Below, one piece after another: positions 1 to 8,960 of a stretch of DNA of 64,000 nucleotides. Within the stretch, counting starts at the first letter, position 1. Each line of letters begins with the position of its first letter. The stretch covers positions 4,372,001 through 4,436,000 of the forward strand of contig NZ_CP116413.1 in the NCBI RefSeq assembly GCF_030064675.1. The letters are read 5' to 3'. The notes beneath the pieces were generated by a model. It saw only the letters and a program-made list of their open reading frames with translations. It was not told the origin of the DNA and made no database searches. Both the position numbers and the translations under genes were made by a program. This stretch comes from Crossiella sp. CA-258035 (GTDB lineage: Bacteria > Actinomycetota > Actinomycetes > Mycobacteriales > Pseudonocardiaceae).

Positions 1-108
1 GCGCGCGTCCACCCCGATCGCCGCGCCGAGCACCGCCCACGGGGCCCGGGGCGCGAGCTGCAACGCCTCGACGAGCATGAGGTCGGATTCGCCCAGCGGA
101 GTCGGCAC
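1..108 (-). CDS. AsnC/Lrp-type regulator, N-terminus only (cut by window edge)
   Basis: The complement strand opens with a GTG at 108 and reads without a stop to the window edge, giving 36 residues. The stretch LVEALQLAPRAPWAVLG followed by a GVDA motif is typical of the first helices of the AsnC-type winged helix found in actinobacterial Lrp/AsnC regulators, where ALQ, PRAPW and LGVDA are recurrent. The rest of the gene lies outside the window, so the ligand domain cannot be seen. It is divergent from the LuxR-family gene at 284, with about 175 bases between the two starts that must hold both promoters. The identification rests on a short segment. Confidence 0.6.
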   Translation of the reverse strand, partial: MPTPLGESDLMLVEALQLAPRAPWAVLGAAIGVDAR

Positions 109-283
109 CCGGGCAGTGTGCCGCCATCCGGCCGGTGCCGGACACCGGCGTTGGTCGGGGCGGTGCTGAGCGCTTTCCGGCATCACCCGGACCGGAATTG
201 GCGCAATGGCGCAAACCCGGTGGTCACTGTGGCCGGTGCCGCATTGTCGTACTCGTCAGTAGACCTGGTGGAAGGACGGTGCG

Positions 284-3109
284 GTGATGGCGACCTCCGG
301 GCGTGCGGCCGAGCTGGCCGCGCTCACCTCGGCACTGCGGGCCACCCCCTCCCTGGTGCTGGTCAGCGGAGAGGCGGGCATCGGCAAGACGCACCTGATC
401 AGCGCCGCGCTCGCGGAACTGGACCGGCGCTCGGTCGCCGTGGTGCTCGGCCGCTGCCAGCCGGGCACGCCGTTCCGCTACGGCGTGCTGGTCGAGGGAC
501 TGCGCTCCTGCCTGCGGGAACGGCCGCGGCCCTCGATGTTCGGCTCCGCCGCCGCGGGCGCGCTCGCCGTGCTCCTGCCGGAGCTGGCCGACCGCCTGCC
601 ACCACCGCCGGACCGCGCCGATCCGGCCGAGCTGGCGCACCTGGTGTGCCGGGGGGTGCGCGATGTGCTGGCCGCCCTCGGCCGGGTGGTGCTGGTCGCC
701 GAGGACGTGCAGTGGGCCGATCCGGACTCCCGCACCGTACTCCGGCACCTGCTGGCCGCGCCGCCGCCCGGCCTGTCGGTGGTGCTGAGCCACCGGCCGG
801 CCGAACTGCCCCAGCCGCTGGTCCGCCCCGCGCCGGGGACCACGGTGCTGCGGATCGCGGTGGGACCGCTGGCCGAGCCGGAGGTGGCGAAGCTGGTCCA
901 GGACCGCCTCGGCCCGGCCGCCGGCCTGGCCGGTGAGCTGGCCGCGCACACCGCGGGCATCCCGGCGGTGCTGACCGAGGCGCTCACCGAGCTCGCGCGC
1001 ACCGGCTGGCCACCCGCCGACGGCCGCACCGCCGCCGAACTGCTCGGCGCGCTGGAACTGCCAGGGGTGCGCGAGCAGCTGGACGCGGCCCTGCACGCCG
1101 TGCCCCGGCACGCCCGGCTGGTCGCCGAGGCCGCGGCCGTGCTGGCCGGGCCGGCCACCGCCGAGGACCTCGGTTCGGTCGCGGGCCTGCCCGTGGGCCG
1201 GGCCAGGGCGGGGGTGGCCGCGCTGCTGGCCGCCGGGGTGCTGCGCGAGGAGTCCGCCTGCCACTACACCCTGCGGCACCCGCTGGCCCGGCGCGCGGTG
1301 TACCGGTCGCTGGCCGGGCCACACCGGCAGGAGCTGCACCGCAGGGCGATCCGCCTGCTGGCGCGGGCCGATCCGCTACCGCTGCGGCGGCTGACCGAAC
1401 ACAGCGGGCAGGCGGGGGAGTCCGCGCTGGCGCTGCGCTACGGACGGGAGCTCATCGAGGCGGCCCAGCGGGTGGGTGACCTGAGCACGGCGATCGAGGT
1501 GCTCACCACCCTGCTGGCGGCCGATCTCGGCGGCGCCGACCGCGCGGGCCTGGTGCGGTCCCTGTGCCGGCTCGCTCCGGCGGGCACCCACCAGCGGCAG
1601 GCGGCTGCGACGGTGCGGCGGCTGCTGGCCGACCCCTGCCTGTCCGAGGAGCTGCGCGCGGAGGTGCGGCTGTGCCACGGGCTGCTGCTGGTCCGCCAGG
1701 CCGAGGGCATCGAGAGCGGCCGGACCCAGCTGACGGCCGCGGTCCGGGACCTGGACCACGGCGGCGCGCGACTGCGCGGGATGTCCCTGCTCGCCCTGCC
1801 CTGGCTGGGCGCCACCCCGGTCGCCGAGCACCGGGCCTGGGTGCGGCGGGTCGAACGGGACACCCCGGCCGCCACCGAGCCGGAGCTGCGCCTGGGCCTG
1901 CTGGCCAACACCCTGGCCTGCCGGGTGCACCTGGGCGAGCTCGACACCGAGAGCGCCGTGGCGGCCGCGCCCGAGCACGCCACCGAGGCCGGGGCGCGCA
2001 GGCAGCTGGCCCGGCTGCACGTCAACCTCGCCGACGCCTTCTCCTGGACCGGCGCGAACGCCGCCGCGCGCCGGGCGCTCAACCGCTCCCGGCACCTGAC
2101 CACCGGGCTCGGCGCGTGCTATACCGCCGGTTCGGCCGAGGCGACCCGGTTGCGGCTGGACTGGGCCGAGGGCCACTGGCACGACCTGGACGCCCGCGCG
2201 GCCGACCTGCTGGCCGCGCACCCCGAGGTGTACCCGATGGCCAGCGAGGCCTGGCTGGTGCGCGCCTGGCTGGCGGTGGCCCGCGGCGACTGGCACGAGG
2301 CCGAGCGCTGCTTCCAGGCCACCCGCTGCGCCGAGGCGGCCAACGCGGTGTTCCCGGTGCTGCTGGGCGTGGCCGGCGGCACCATCCGGATGCTGCTGGA
2401 ACAGGAGCGCCTCGCCGAAGCCTGCGCGCAGGCCGACCGGGCCGCGGCACAGTTGCGCGCCAAGGGCGGCTGGACCTGGGCGGGGGAGTTCGTGCCGCAC
2501 GCGGTGGAGGCCTACTGCGCGCAGGGCCGGACCGGGGACGCGGCCGCGCTCACCGCCGACCTCGGCCGCGCCGTGCGGGCCCGGCACGCCCCGCTCGCCC
2601 AGGCCTCGGTGCTGGCCTGCCAGGCCCACCTGGCCCGGGCCCGCGGCGACCTGGCCGGCGCGGCCGAGCAGTTCGAGCGCGCCCGGCGGCGGCACGCCGA
2701 GCTCGGCTTCGCCTACCGCGCCGACCGCCTGGCCGAGCTCGCCCTGACCACCGGCCCGCCCGCCGATCCCGCCCACCTGGTCGGCCTGGTCGGCCGCTAC
2801 GAGCGGGCAGGCGCGGCCAGGGATGCCGCCCGGTGCCGGGACCACCTGCGCCGCAACGGGATCCGCACCCCGGCGCACCGGTCGGGGCGGGGCTACGGTG
2901 ACGCGATGTCCCCACGCGAACAGGAGATCGCCCGGCTGGTGGTGGCGGGCCACACCAACCGGGAGATCGCCGAGATCCTGTTCCTGTCCCGCCGGACGGT
3001 GGAGGAGCACGTGGGCAAGCTGCTGCGCAAGCACAACGTCCGCTCCCGCCACGACCTCCAGCTACCGGGCGCTCAGCTGGCCATGGCCTCGAAGCTGTCC
3101 GGCGCGTAG
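284..3109 (+). CDS. LuxR-family transcriptional regulator with N-terminal AAA/STAND ATPase (LAL type)
   Basis: A 941-residue cytoplasmic regulator with the architecture of large ATP-binding LuxR regulators (MalT/LAL group). A Walker A motif GEAGIGKT lies at residues 29-36 and a Walker B-like VVLVAEDVQWADP at about 145. A long alanine/leucine/arginine-rich helical middle resembles TPR arrays, and a C-terminal LuxR helix-turn-helix (SPREQEIARLV, then TNREIAEIL and RRTVEEHV) occupies roughly residues 885-935. Such proteins bind ATP and an inducer and then activate transcription; the inducer is unknown here. The start is GTG 284 or the adjacent ATG 287, both preceded by GAAGGA at 271-276. It converges on the protease operon, with a strong hairpin between them. 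Confidence 0.9.
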   Translation: MMATSGRAAELAALTSALRATPSLVLVSGEAGIGKTHLISAALAELDRRSVAVVLGRCQPGTPFRYGVLVEGLRSCLRERPRPSMFGSAAAGALAVLLPELADRLPPPPDRADPAELAHLVCRGVRDVLAALGRVVLVAEDVQWADPDSRTVLRHLLAAPPPGLSVVLSHRPAELPQPLVRPAPGTTVLRIAVGPLAEPEVAKLVQDRLGPAAGLAGELAAHTAGIPAVLTEALTELARTGWPPADGRTAAELLGALELPGVREQLDAALHAVPRHARLVAEAAAVLAGPATAEDLGSVAGLPVGRARAGVAALLAAGVLREESACHYTLRHPLARRAVYRSLAGPHRQELHRRAIRLLARADPLPLRRLTEHSGQAGESALALRYGRELIEAAQRVGDLSTAIEVLTTLLAADLGGADRAGLVRSLCRLAPAGTHQRQAAATVRRLLADPCLSEELRAEVRLCHGLLLVRQAEGIESGRTQLTAAVRDLDHGGARLRGMSLLALPWLGATPVAEHRAWVRRVERDTPAATEPELRLGLLANTLACRVHLGELDTESAVAAAPEHATEAGARRQLARLHVNLADAFSWTGANAAARRALNRSRHLTTGLGACYTAGSAEATRLRLDWAEGHWHDLDARAADLLAAHPEVYPMASEAWLVRAWLAVARGDWHEAERCFQATRCAEAANAVFPVLLGVAGGTIRMLLEQERLAEACAQADRAAAQLRAKGGWTWAGEFVPHAVEAYCAQGRTGDAAALTADLGRAVRARHAPLAQASVLACQAHLARARGDLAGAAEQFERARRRHAELGFAYRADRLAELALTTGPPADPAHLVGLVGRYERAGAARDAARCRDHLRRNGIRTPAHRSGRGYGDAMSPREQEIARLVVAGHTNREIAEILFLSRRTVEEHVGKLLRKHNVRSRHDLQLPGAQLAMASKLSGA

Positions 3110-3143
3110 GCCCGGACGCGGATCACCCGGTCCCGGCGAGGCG

Positions 3144-3184
3144 CCTGGTGGGCCGCCTTTCCCTGCTACGGGCGGCCCACCAGG
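3144..3184. terminator. Bidirectional hairpin terminator
   Basis: A perfect 14-bp inverted repeat (3144-3157 with 3171-3184, arm CCTGGTGGGCCGCC) with a 13-base loop sits between the converging LuxR-family gene and the last protease gene. There is no clear U-tract, as is common in actinomycetes. Confidence 0.8.
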
Positions 3185-3204
3185 CCGGTGCCTCGGAGAT
3201 CCGG

Positions 3205-4746
3205 TCAGAACGTGATGGCGAAGCCCTCGATCGTGCCCGCGTCGAAGCGGTACACGTCCCGGGCGCTCAGCTTCCACGTGCCGTTGGCGTTCTCCGAGGA
3301 GGCGTCCACGGTGAAGCTCTGGTGCACCCCGCCGGCGGAGCCGATCCCGCCGGAGTCCTTGAGCCGGTAGGACTTCCCGCTGGGGCCGATCAGGTCGAGC
3401 ACCAGGTCCGCGGTGTAGGCGTGGCTGATGTCCACCTTGACCGGCAGCGTCGCCGATGCCGTGCCCGGGCAGCCTTCCTGGGTGACCGAGCTGGTCACCG
3501 CGTCACCGGCGTCCGGGATGGGCACCGGTGTGATGTTGGTGCGGATCCCGCACTTGGGCCCCGGCCCGCCGCTGATCGCCGAGACGTTGAGCAGCTTGTT
3601 CGGCGAGCCGTTGCCCACGTTGCGGATGACGCCGTCGGTGGCGCCGTTGACCAGGGCGTCGCGGACCTGCTGCGGGGTCGCGCCGGGGTTGGCGGCCAGG
3701 TACAGCGCCGCCGCGCCGCCGACGTGCGGGGCCGCCATCGAGGTGCCGGTCATGTTCGTGCTGCCGCCACCGCTGTTGCCCTTGCTGATCGAGGTGACGT
3801 TCTCCCCGGGGGCGAAGATGTCCAGGCAGGTGCCGATGTTGGATCCCATGTACCGGTTGTCCGAGCTGTTGGTGCCGCCCACCGTGATCACCTCCGGCAC
3901 CCGGGCCGGGCTGGTGCCGCAGGCGTCGCTGGAGGCGTTGCCCGCCGCCACGGTGTAGACCACGCCCGAGGCCACCGAGGCCTTCACCGCGTCGTCGCCG
4001 ACCCCCGGGGCGTCCATGGTCAGGCTCATGTTGGCCACCGCGGGCTTCCGCGCGTTGGCGGTGACCCACTCGACCGCGTCGATGATGCCGGAGTCCGGCC
4101 CGGTGTTGTCGCAGCCGAGCACCTTCAGCCCGACGACCTTGATCTTCTTGGCCACGCCGTAGGTCTTGCTGCCCATGGTGCCCGCGGTGTGGCTGCCGTG
4201 CCCGTGGCAGTCGTAGCCGTTGCCGCCGAAGAAGTCCTTACCGAGGCTGGCCCTGCCCTCGTACTCCGGGTTGCCGGGGTCGATGCCGCTGTCGATGTCG
4301 TAGGCGGTGACCCCTTCGCCGGTGTTCGGGTAGGTGTAGGCGCGGTCCAGCGGCAGGTTCTTCTGGTCGACCCGGTCCAGGCCCCAGGTGGGGTTGGGCT
4401 GGGTGTCCGCGCCGCGTGCGGTGCCGTCCTGGTGCACCGACTTCACCGCCGGGTCGGCGGCCAGTCTGCGGGCCTGCTGCTCGGTCATGCTCCGCACCGA
4501 GAAGCCGCGCAGGGTGTGGGTGTAGGTGGAGCGCAGTTCGCCGCCGTAGCGCTGGGCCAGCGCGGCGGAGGCGGCCTGGCCGGTGGCCACATCCTCACGC
4601 AGCACGACGATGTACTGGTCGCCGTAGTGCTGCCGGGCCTGGACCACGGTGCCCTCCGCGGGCGCGGCCTGCGCCGCGGTGGCGCCGAGGGTGAGCGCCG
4701 GGGCCAGCAGCCCGAGCGCGAGCAGGGCTTGTGCCTTGGTGTGCAT
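3205..4746 (-). CDS. Secreted S8 (subtilisin-like) serine protease with C-terminal P-domain
   Basis: A 513-residue secreted protease. A signal peptide (MHTKAQ, then a hydrophobic core ending ATAAQA, about residues 1-27) is followed by an inhibitor I9 propeptide (about 43-108). The S8 catalytic domain has Asp152 (DIDSG), His183 (HGHGSHTAG), AAGN as the oxyanion-hole region and the catalytic Ser in GTSMAAPHVGG at about 345. The C-terminal ~115 residues, starting near KCGIRTN, match the proprotein-convertase P-domain fold (DLVLDLIGPSGKSYRL). I chose ATG 4746 because the signal peptide begins there. A GTG at 4773 overlaps the upstream stop as GTGA and would add nine residues, so translational coupling is possible. 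It is the last gene of a three-protease operon and ends at a hairpin terminator. Confidence 0.93.
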   Translation of the reverse strand: MHTKAQALLALGLLAPALTLGATAAQAAPAEGTVVQARQHYGDQYIVVLREDVATGQAASAALAQRYGGELRSTYTHTLRGFSVRSMTEQQARRLAADPAVKSVHQDGTARGADTQPNPTWGLDRVDQKNLPLDRAYTYPNTGEGVTAYDIDSGIDPGNPEYEGRASLGKDFFGGNGYDCHGHGSHTAGTMGSKTYGVAKKIKVVGLKVLGCDNTGPDSGIIDAVEWVTANARKPAVANMSLTMDAPGVGDDAVKASVASGVVYTVAAGNASSDACGTSPARVPEVITVGGTNSSDNRYMGSNIGTCLDIFAPGENVTSISKGNSGGGSTNMTGTSMAAPHVGGAAALYLAANPGATPQQVRDALVNGATDGVIRNVGNGSPNKLLNVSAISGGPGPKCGIRTNITPVPIPDAGDAVTSSVTQEGCPGTASATLPVKVDISHAYTADLVLDLIGPSGKSYRLKDSGGIGSAGGVHQSFTVDASSENANGTWKLSARDVYRFDAGTIEGFAITF

Positions 4747-4769
4747 GGGAATCCGCCTCGTTCCGCGGG

Positions 4770-6224
4770 TCACTGGACGGTCAGGGTGTAGACGGCGCTG
4801 GCCTTCTTGCCCGCGCTGTCGGTGGCGGTCACGGTGACCGGGTAGCTGCCGGGCTGGTGCGGCGCGAACACCTGCATGGTGGAGCTGCCGCCCGAGCTGA
4901 CCGTCCGCGGGTTGAACATCGGCTGGATCACCAGGCCGGTTCCACTGGCGGACAAGGTGATCGTGCCGGTGCCGCCGGTCACGGTGACCGTGGCGGCGAG
5001 CAGCGTGCTCGGCCTGCCGGAGCCGGAGCCGGGGTTCACCGCCACCGCGAGGTCGCCGGGCTGCCCGCCCTTGCCGACGGTGAGCGTCAGCGCGGTGCTC
5101 ACGGTGTCGGCCTTGCCCTTGCCGGACAAGGTGATCCGGTACTCCCGATCGGCCGTGCCCGGCGCGGTCTCGATGGTGAGCTTGGCGGTCTCGCCGGTGG
5201 TGATGGTCGAAGGCTGGAAGGTCGCCGTGGCGCCCTCGGGCAGACCGGTGGCGCTGAGCGCGACCTGTTCGGCCCCGCCGTTGCCCGCCTTGCTGGTCAG
5301 GCTCACCGAGACGTGCTTGCCGGGTTCGACCTTGGCCGCGGCGGGCACCGCGGACAGGGTGAACGCGCCGGTGGGCGGCGGGTCGCCGATCTGCTCCCGG
5401 ACCCAGTCGCCCATCTCGTTGTTGAGCCGGGCGTAGATGCTGTACCAGCGGAAGTCACTGCGGCTCCAGGACGCCACGCCGATCACCTTGCCGTCGGCGA
5501 CCAGCGGCCCGCCGCTGTCACCGGGCAGGACGGTCTTGCGGCCGTCGGGGTAACCGGCGCAGATCATCGTCTTCGGGTCCGCGCCCTGCTCGACCCCGGT
5601 GCACTGCCGGTGGTCCACGATCGGCAGGGTCAGCTTGTGCAGACTGGCATCCGGCGGGTTGTCGCTGTGGCTCTTCTTGCCGTAGCCGAGGCTGAACACG
5701 GTCCGGCCCGGCTGCTCCAGCCCGGTGTCGGCGGAACTGGCGATCGTGGCGTACCCCCCGGCAGGCACCGGGATGTCGGCGTCGGTGGTGATCACCGCGA
5801 CGTCGTAGCCGCTGGCGAAGTGGCGGTAGCTGGGGTGGGTCTTGTAGTCCACCACGTTGAGCTGGGTGCCGCCGGGCTTTGCCACGTCGTCCAGGCCGTA
5901 GAGCACGGTCTTGCGGCCCTGGAGTTCCTTGCAGTGCGCGGCCACGAGGACCTTGCGCGGTGCGATCACCGAGCCGGAACAGCTCTGCCCGCGCGGCCTG
6001 CTGCCGCCCTCGCGCAGCGCGGCGATGACGTACGGGTGCTCGCGCACCGAGGCCGGTTCACCGCCGATGCTCTGCCCCTGCGCGCCATCGGGCACCCGGG
6101 CCAGGTCGGTCGGCGTCGCACCGGAGAGGCCCCCGCCCGGTGCGGCGAGCGCGGAGCCCACGGTCAGCGGCAGCGCCAGCAGCACCGCGGCGAGGCCGAG
6201 CAGCCTGTTTCTGGGTCTGGTCAT
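4770..6224 (-). CDS. Secreted S1 (trypsin-like) serine protease with Ig-like C-terminal domains
   Basis: A 484-residue secreted protease. The start ATG 6224 follows GGAAGGA and opens a signal peptide (MTRPRNRLLG, cleaved near ALA-APG, residue 28). The chymotrypsin-fold domain has His97 in VAAHC, Asp141 in YDVAV and the catalytic Ser in PGDSGGPLV at about 232. From about residue 270 there are two beta-rich Ig/PKD-like modules (VEPGKHVSVSLTS, then TLTVGKGGQPGD onward), probably for substrate or cell-wall attachment. The stop at 4770 overlaps a possible GTG start of the downstream S8 gene, and the upstream S8 stop lies 25 bases before this start, so the three genes form one operon. An upstream-extended start at 6299 would bury the signal peptide and is unlikely. 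Confidence 0.92.
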   Translation of the reverse strand: MTRPRNRLLGLAAVLLALPLTVGSALAAPGGGLSGATPTDLARVPDGAQGQSIGGEPASVREHPYVIAALREGGSRPRGQSCSGSVIAPRKVLVAAHCKELQGRKTVLYGLDDVAKPGGTQLNVVDYKTHPSYRHFASGYDVAVITTDADIPVPAGGYATIASSADTGLEQPGRTVFSLGYGKKSHSDNPPDASLHKLTLPIVDHRQCTGVEQGADPKTMICAGYPDGRKTVLPGDSGGPLVADGKVIGVASWSRSDFRWYSIYARLNNEMGDWVREQIGDPPPTGAFTLSAVPAAAKVEPGKHVSVSLTSKAGNGGAEQVALSATGLPEGATATFQPSTITTGETAKLTIETAPGTADREYRITLSGKGKADTVSTALTLTVGKGGQPGDLAVAVNPGSGSGRPSTLLAATVTVTGGTGTITLSASGTGLVIQPMFNPRTVSSGGSSTMQVFAPHQPGSYPVTVTATDSAGKKASAVYTLTVQ

Positions 6225-6249
6225 GGTGTTCGTCCTTCCGGGAAGCGGG

Positions 6250-7413
6250 TCAGCGCGCTGACAGGGACGCGGTGTGCAGCAGCTTGTTGGGCGAACCACG
6301 ACCGTCGGTGATCTTGCCCGCGGTCGCGCCGCCGGTCAGCGCCGAGCTGACCTGGCTCGGACTGGCGCCCGGGTTGCCGCCCAGGTACAGCGCCGCCGCG
6401 CCCGCCACGTGCGGGGTGGCCATGGAGGTGCCGTTCATCTGCTGGATGCCGCCGCCGTTGCGCAGCGAGGTGATGTTGCTGCCCGGCGCGAAGAGGTCCG
6501 TGCAGCGCCCGAAGTTCGAGGACTGGCCTCCGCTGAAGATCGAGCGCCGGTCCTGGCTGTCGCTGGCCGCCACGGTGATCGCCTCGGGCACCCTGGCCGG
6601 TGAGACGCCGCACGCGTCCTGCCCGCTGTTGCCCGCGGCCACCGTCGCGGTCACCCCGGCCCGGATCGCGCCCTGCACCGCCTGGTCCACTGTGGACGTC
6701 ACGCCGCCGCCGAGACTGAGCGAGATCACCGCTGGCTTGCGGGCGTTCTTGGCCACCCAGTCGATGCCCTTGACGATGGTCGACCACGGCCCGCTGTTGT
6801 TGCAGCCCAGCACTCGCACCGAGACCACCTTGACGCCCTTGGCCACGCCGTAGGTGTTGCTGCCCACGGTGCCCGCCACGTGCGTGCCGTGCCCGGCGCA
6901 GTCGGCGGCGTCGGCGTCGTTGTCGATGAAGTCGTACCCGCTGGAGGCCCGCCCGCCGAAGTCGGACTGCCGGTAGTCCACCCCGGAGTCCACCACGTAG
7001 ACGGTGACCCCGTCGCCCTTGCCGCGGTAGCTGTACTCGCGGTCCAGCGGCAGGTCCCGCTGGTCCACCCGGTCCAGCCCCCAGGTCGGGTTCAGCTGGG
7101 TCTCCTGCCCGCGGGCGATCCCGTCCGGCTCGACCAGCGCCACCGCCGGATCACCGGCCAGGGCCCTGGCCCGCTGCGGCGACATCCGCGCGGCGAACCC
7201 GCGCACCGCGGTGTCATAGGTGTGCCCGACCGCGAGGCCGTAGCGCTGGGCCAGCCCGGCCGCGGCGGCCGACGCCGCCTCCGCCTGGCCGTCGCGCAAC
7301 AGCACGAGGTACCCGGTCTCGGCGGAGGCGGCGGCAGGGCCCGGCGCCGCGACACCGGCCATCACGGCGAACCCGGCGACGAGCACGCCGAGGACGCGTT
7401 TGTTCCTGGACAT
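6250..7413 (-). CDS. Secreted S8 (subtilisin-like) serine protease, alkaline-serine-protease type
   Basis: A 387-residue secreted protease. The start ATG 7413 is preceded by CGGAGCTG. It has a signal peptide (about 1-30, ending AAAS), an I9 propeptide (35-97) and a compact S8 domain with Asp142 (VVDSGVD), His175 (GHGTHVAGT), Asn262 (AAGN) and Ser330 (NGTSMATPHV). It is close to the S8 gene at the other end of the operon (shared WGLDRVDQ and LPLDR) but has no P-domain, so the two look like diverged duplicates. It is the promoter-proximal gene of the three-protease operon. The propeptide implies autocatalytic maturation outside the cell. The 154 bases upstream to 7567 hold the likely operon promoter, but I see no confident -10/-35 pair there. 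Confidence 0.93.
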   Translation of the reverse strand: MSRNKRVLGVLVAGFAVMAGVAAPGPAAASAETGYLVLLRDGQAEAASAAAAGLAQRYGLAVGHTYDTAVRGFAARMSPQRARALAGDPAVALVEPDGIARGQETQLNPTWGLDRVDQRDLPLDREYSYRGKGDGVTVYVVDSGVDYRQSDFGGRASSGYDFIDNDADAADCAGHGTHVAGTVGSNTYGVAKGVKVVSVRVLGCNNSGPWSTIVKGIDWVAKNARKPAVISLSLGGGVTSTVDQAVQGAIRAGVTATVAAGNSGQDACGVSPARVPEAITVAASDSQDRRSIFSGGQSSNFGRCTDLFAPGSNITSLRNGGGIQQMNGTSMATPHVAGAAALYLGGNPGASPSQVSSALTGGATAGKITDGRGSPNKLLHTASLSAR

Positions 7414-7567
7414 GAGCAGCTCCGATACAGGGGGGAACTGGTGGAGTGGGCCGCCCGCCGACGCGTGCTGGCCCGCCGGCAACTCTCCGGCGGGACGCAC
7501 GGGCGGACAATTGTGGTGGGCACCCGTAGACCACCCAGTAGTCCCCGAGGTGGAGCCGCTCAGTCAG

Positions 7568-8023
7568 TCAGGGAGAGGGCGTCCGGCCGATGCCGCGGTA
7601 GGGCAGCGGCTGGCTGTAGACGATGTTGGTCGTGGTGCTGCCGAACGCGGTCAGCTCGTTGACCACCTGCTCCAGGTGTGGCATCGAGGTGGCCGCGACC
7701 TTGAGGGTGTAGCAGTCCTCGCCGGTGATCCGCAGGCACTCCAGGATCTCGCCGCGCTGGGCGAGCAGCCGGTGCAGCGGCTGGTGCTGGTGGCCGGGGT
7801 ACTTCAGGCGCACCACGGCCAGCACGTGGTAGCCCACCTTGTCGAGGTCGACCACGGCGCGGTAGCCGGTGATCACCCCGGCGTGCTCCAGCCGCTTGAC
7901 CCGTTCGGTGGTGGCCGAGGCGCTGAGGTTGACCCGGCGACCGAGCTCGGTGAGCGCGAGGCGGCCGTCCTGCTGCAGCTCCGCGACGATCATCCAGTCG
8001 GTGAGGTCCATGGTCTCGGCCAT
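7568..8023 (-). CDS. Lrp/AsnC-family transcriptional regulator
   Basis: A 151-residue regulator of standard Lrp/AsnC length. An N-terminal winged helix-turn-helix (about 5-60: DGRLALTELGRRVNLS, ATTERVKRLEHAG) is followed by a RAM/AsnC ligand domain (about 65-145: VLAVVRLKYPG, CLRITGEDCYTLKV, TTTNIVYSQPLP). The family senses amino acids or small metabolites and usually regulates the divergent neighbour, here the LLM oxidoreductase/deaminase pair. The ATG has no Shine-Dalgarno sequence. On its own strand TAGTTT (8035-8030) lies six bases before it, which suggests a leaderless transcript. Confidence 0.92.
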   Translation of the reverse strand: MAETMDLTDWMIVAELQQDGRLALTELGRRVNLSASATTERVKRLEHAGVITGYRAVVDLDKVGYHVLAVVRLKYPGHQHQPLHRLLAQRGEILECLRITGEDCYTLKVAATSMPHLEQVVNELTAFGSTTTNIVYSQPLPYRGIGRTPSP

Positions 8024-8029
8024 GGCCCG

Positions 8030-8117
8030 AAACTACCGTGAGATCCACGGCGAGGAGGGCCAAATGCCGTGGACAGTCCCTTCTGCGGGGCTGGCTGATC
8101 AGCATAGTCTCGATCAC
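8030..8117. promoter_or_regulatory. Divergent promoters, both apparently leaderless
   Basis: The 94-base gap between the Lrp gene and the LLM oxidoreductase has a -10-like hexamer close to each start codon: TAGTTT (complement of 8030-8035) six bases before the Lrp ATG, and TAGTCT (8105-8110) seven bases before the ATG at 8118. For the second, a weak -35 candidate TTCTGC lies at 8081-8086 (18-base spacer). Neither start has a Shine-Dalgarno sequence. Placement from sequence only. Confidence 0.5.
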
Positions 8118-8960
8118 ATGTTGCTCGGTGTGAACGTCCCGAACTTCGGCCCCGGCACCACCCCGGCGGTCTTGCGAGACTGGGCGCGGACGGTGGAGGG
8201 CCTGGGTTTCGACCTGCTGATGGTCTCCGACCACGTGTCGGTGACGCCCGATGTGGCCGAGCAGTACCCCGCGCCGTTCTACGAACCGTTCACCACGCTG
8301 TCCTGGCTCGCCGGGGTCACCGAGCGGATCACCCTGGGCACCACCGTGCTGATCGCGCCGTACCGGCATCCGCTGCTGGTCGCGCGGATGGCGGCGAACC
8401 TGAGCGAGCTCAGCGGCGGCCGCCTCGTGCTCGGCGTCGGGGTCGGCTGGGCGCGGCAGGAGTTCGCGGTACTCGGAGTTCCGTTCCACCGCAGGGGAAA
8501 GCTGACCGACGAGCTGATCACCACGGTACGCGCGGCCTGGCAGGACGAGGGCTACCGCGCGGGCGCCATCCCGATCTGGGTGGGCGGGCAGAGCGACGGC
8601 GCACTGCGGCGCGCGATCCGGCTCGGCGACGCCTGGCACCCGCTGCGGCAGACCCCCGACGGCTGGCGGGAGTCGGTGACCCGGCTGAAGAACCTCGCCG
8701 CCGAGGAAGAGCGCCCACTGCCCGGCTTGACGCCACGCATCCTGCTCCGGCTGACCGACGAGCCCGTGCCGGACCGACGACTGGGCGAGGGCACGATCGA
8801 GCAGGTCGTCGAGGACCTGCACCGGCTTCGCGCCGACGGAGCGCGGGCCGTGGTGCTGGACCCGTTCATCGGCGACCCGACGGAGACCCACCACCCCGAG
8901 CTCGCCTGGCACGCCCTGGCCACGGTGCGGAAAGAGTTGCTGCGAAAGGATTTTGCATGA
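8118..8960 (+). CDS. LLM-class (luciferase-like) F420-dependent oxidoreductase
   Basis: A 280-residue TIM-barrel flavin/F420-dependent oxidoreductase of the luciferase-like monooxygenase superfamily. Family signatures are the N-terminal strand LGVNVPNFG, DLLMVSDHVSV (about 40), ITLGTTVLIAPYRHP (about 75), GRLVLGVGVGWARQEF (about 105) and PIWVGGQSDGALRRAI (about 155). It probably carries out hydride transfer to or from an unidentified substrate. ATG 8118 is chosen because the fold begins there and a -10-like element lies just upstream; the longer open frame is not coding-like. The stop overlaps the next start as ATGA, so it is translationally coupled to the deaminase. The divergent Lrp regulator is the likely controller. 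Confidence 0.88.
   Translation: MLLGVNVPNFGPGTTPAVLRDWARTVEGLGFDLLMVSDHVSVTPDVAEQYPAPFYEPFTTLSWLAGVTERITLGTTVLIAPYRHPLLVARMAANLSELSGGRLVLGVGVGWARQEFAVLGVPFHRRGKLTDELITTVRAAWQDEGYRAGAIPIWVGGQSDGALRRAIRLGDAWHPLRQTPDGWRESVTRLKNLAAEEERPLPGLTPRILLRLTDEPVPDRRLGEGTIEQVVEDLHRLRADGARAVVLDPFIGDPTETHHPELAWHALATVRKELLRKDFA

Noticed and set aside
118-936. Long open frame opposite and across the LuxR-family gene start
   Set aside because: Its protein is almost all Arg/Gly/Ala/Pro, typical of a shadow frame in GC-rich coding DNA, and it overlaps a gene with clear motifs.
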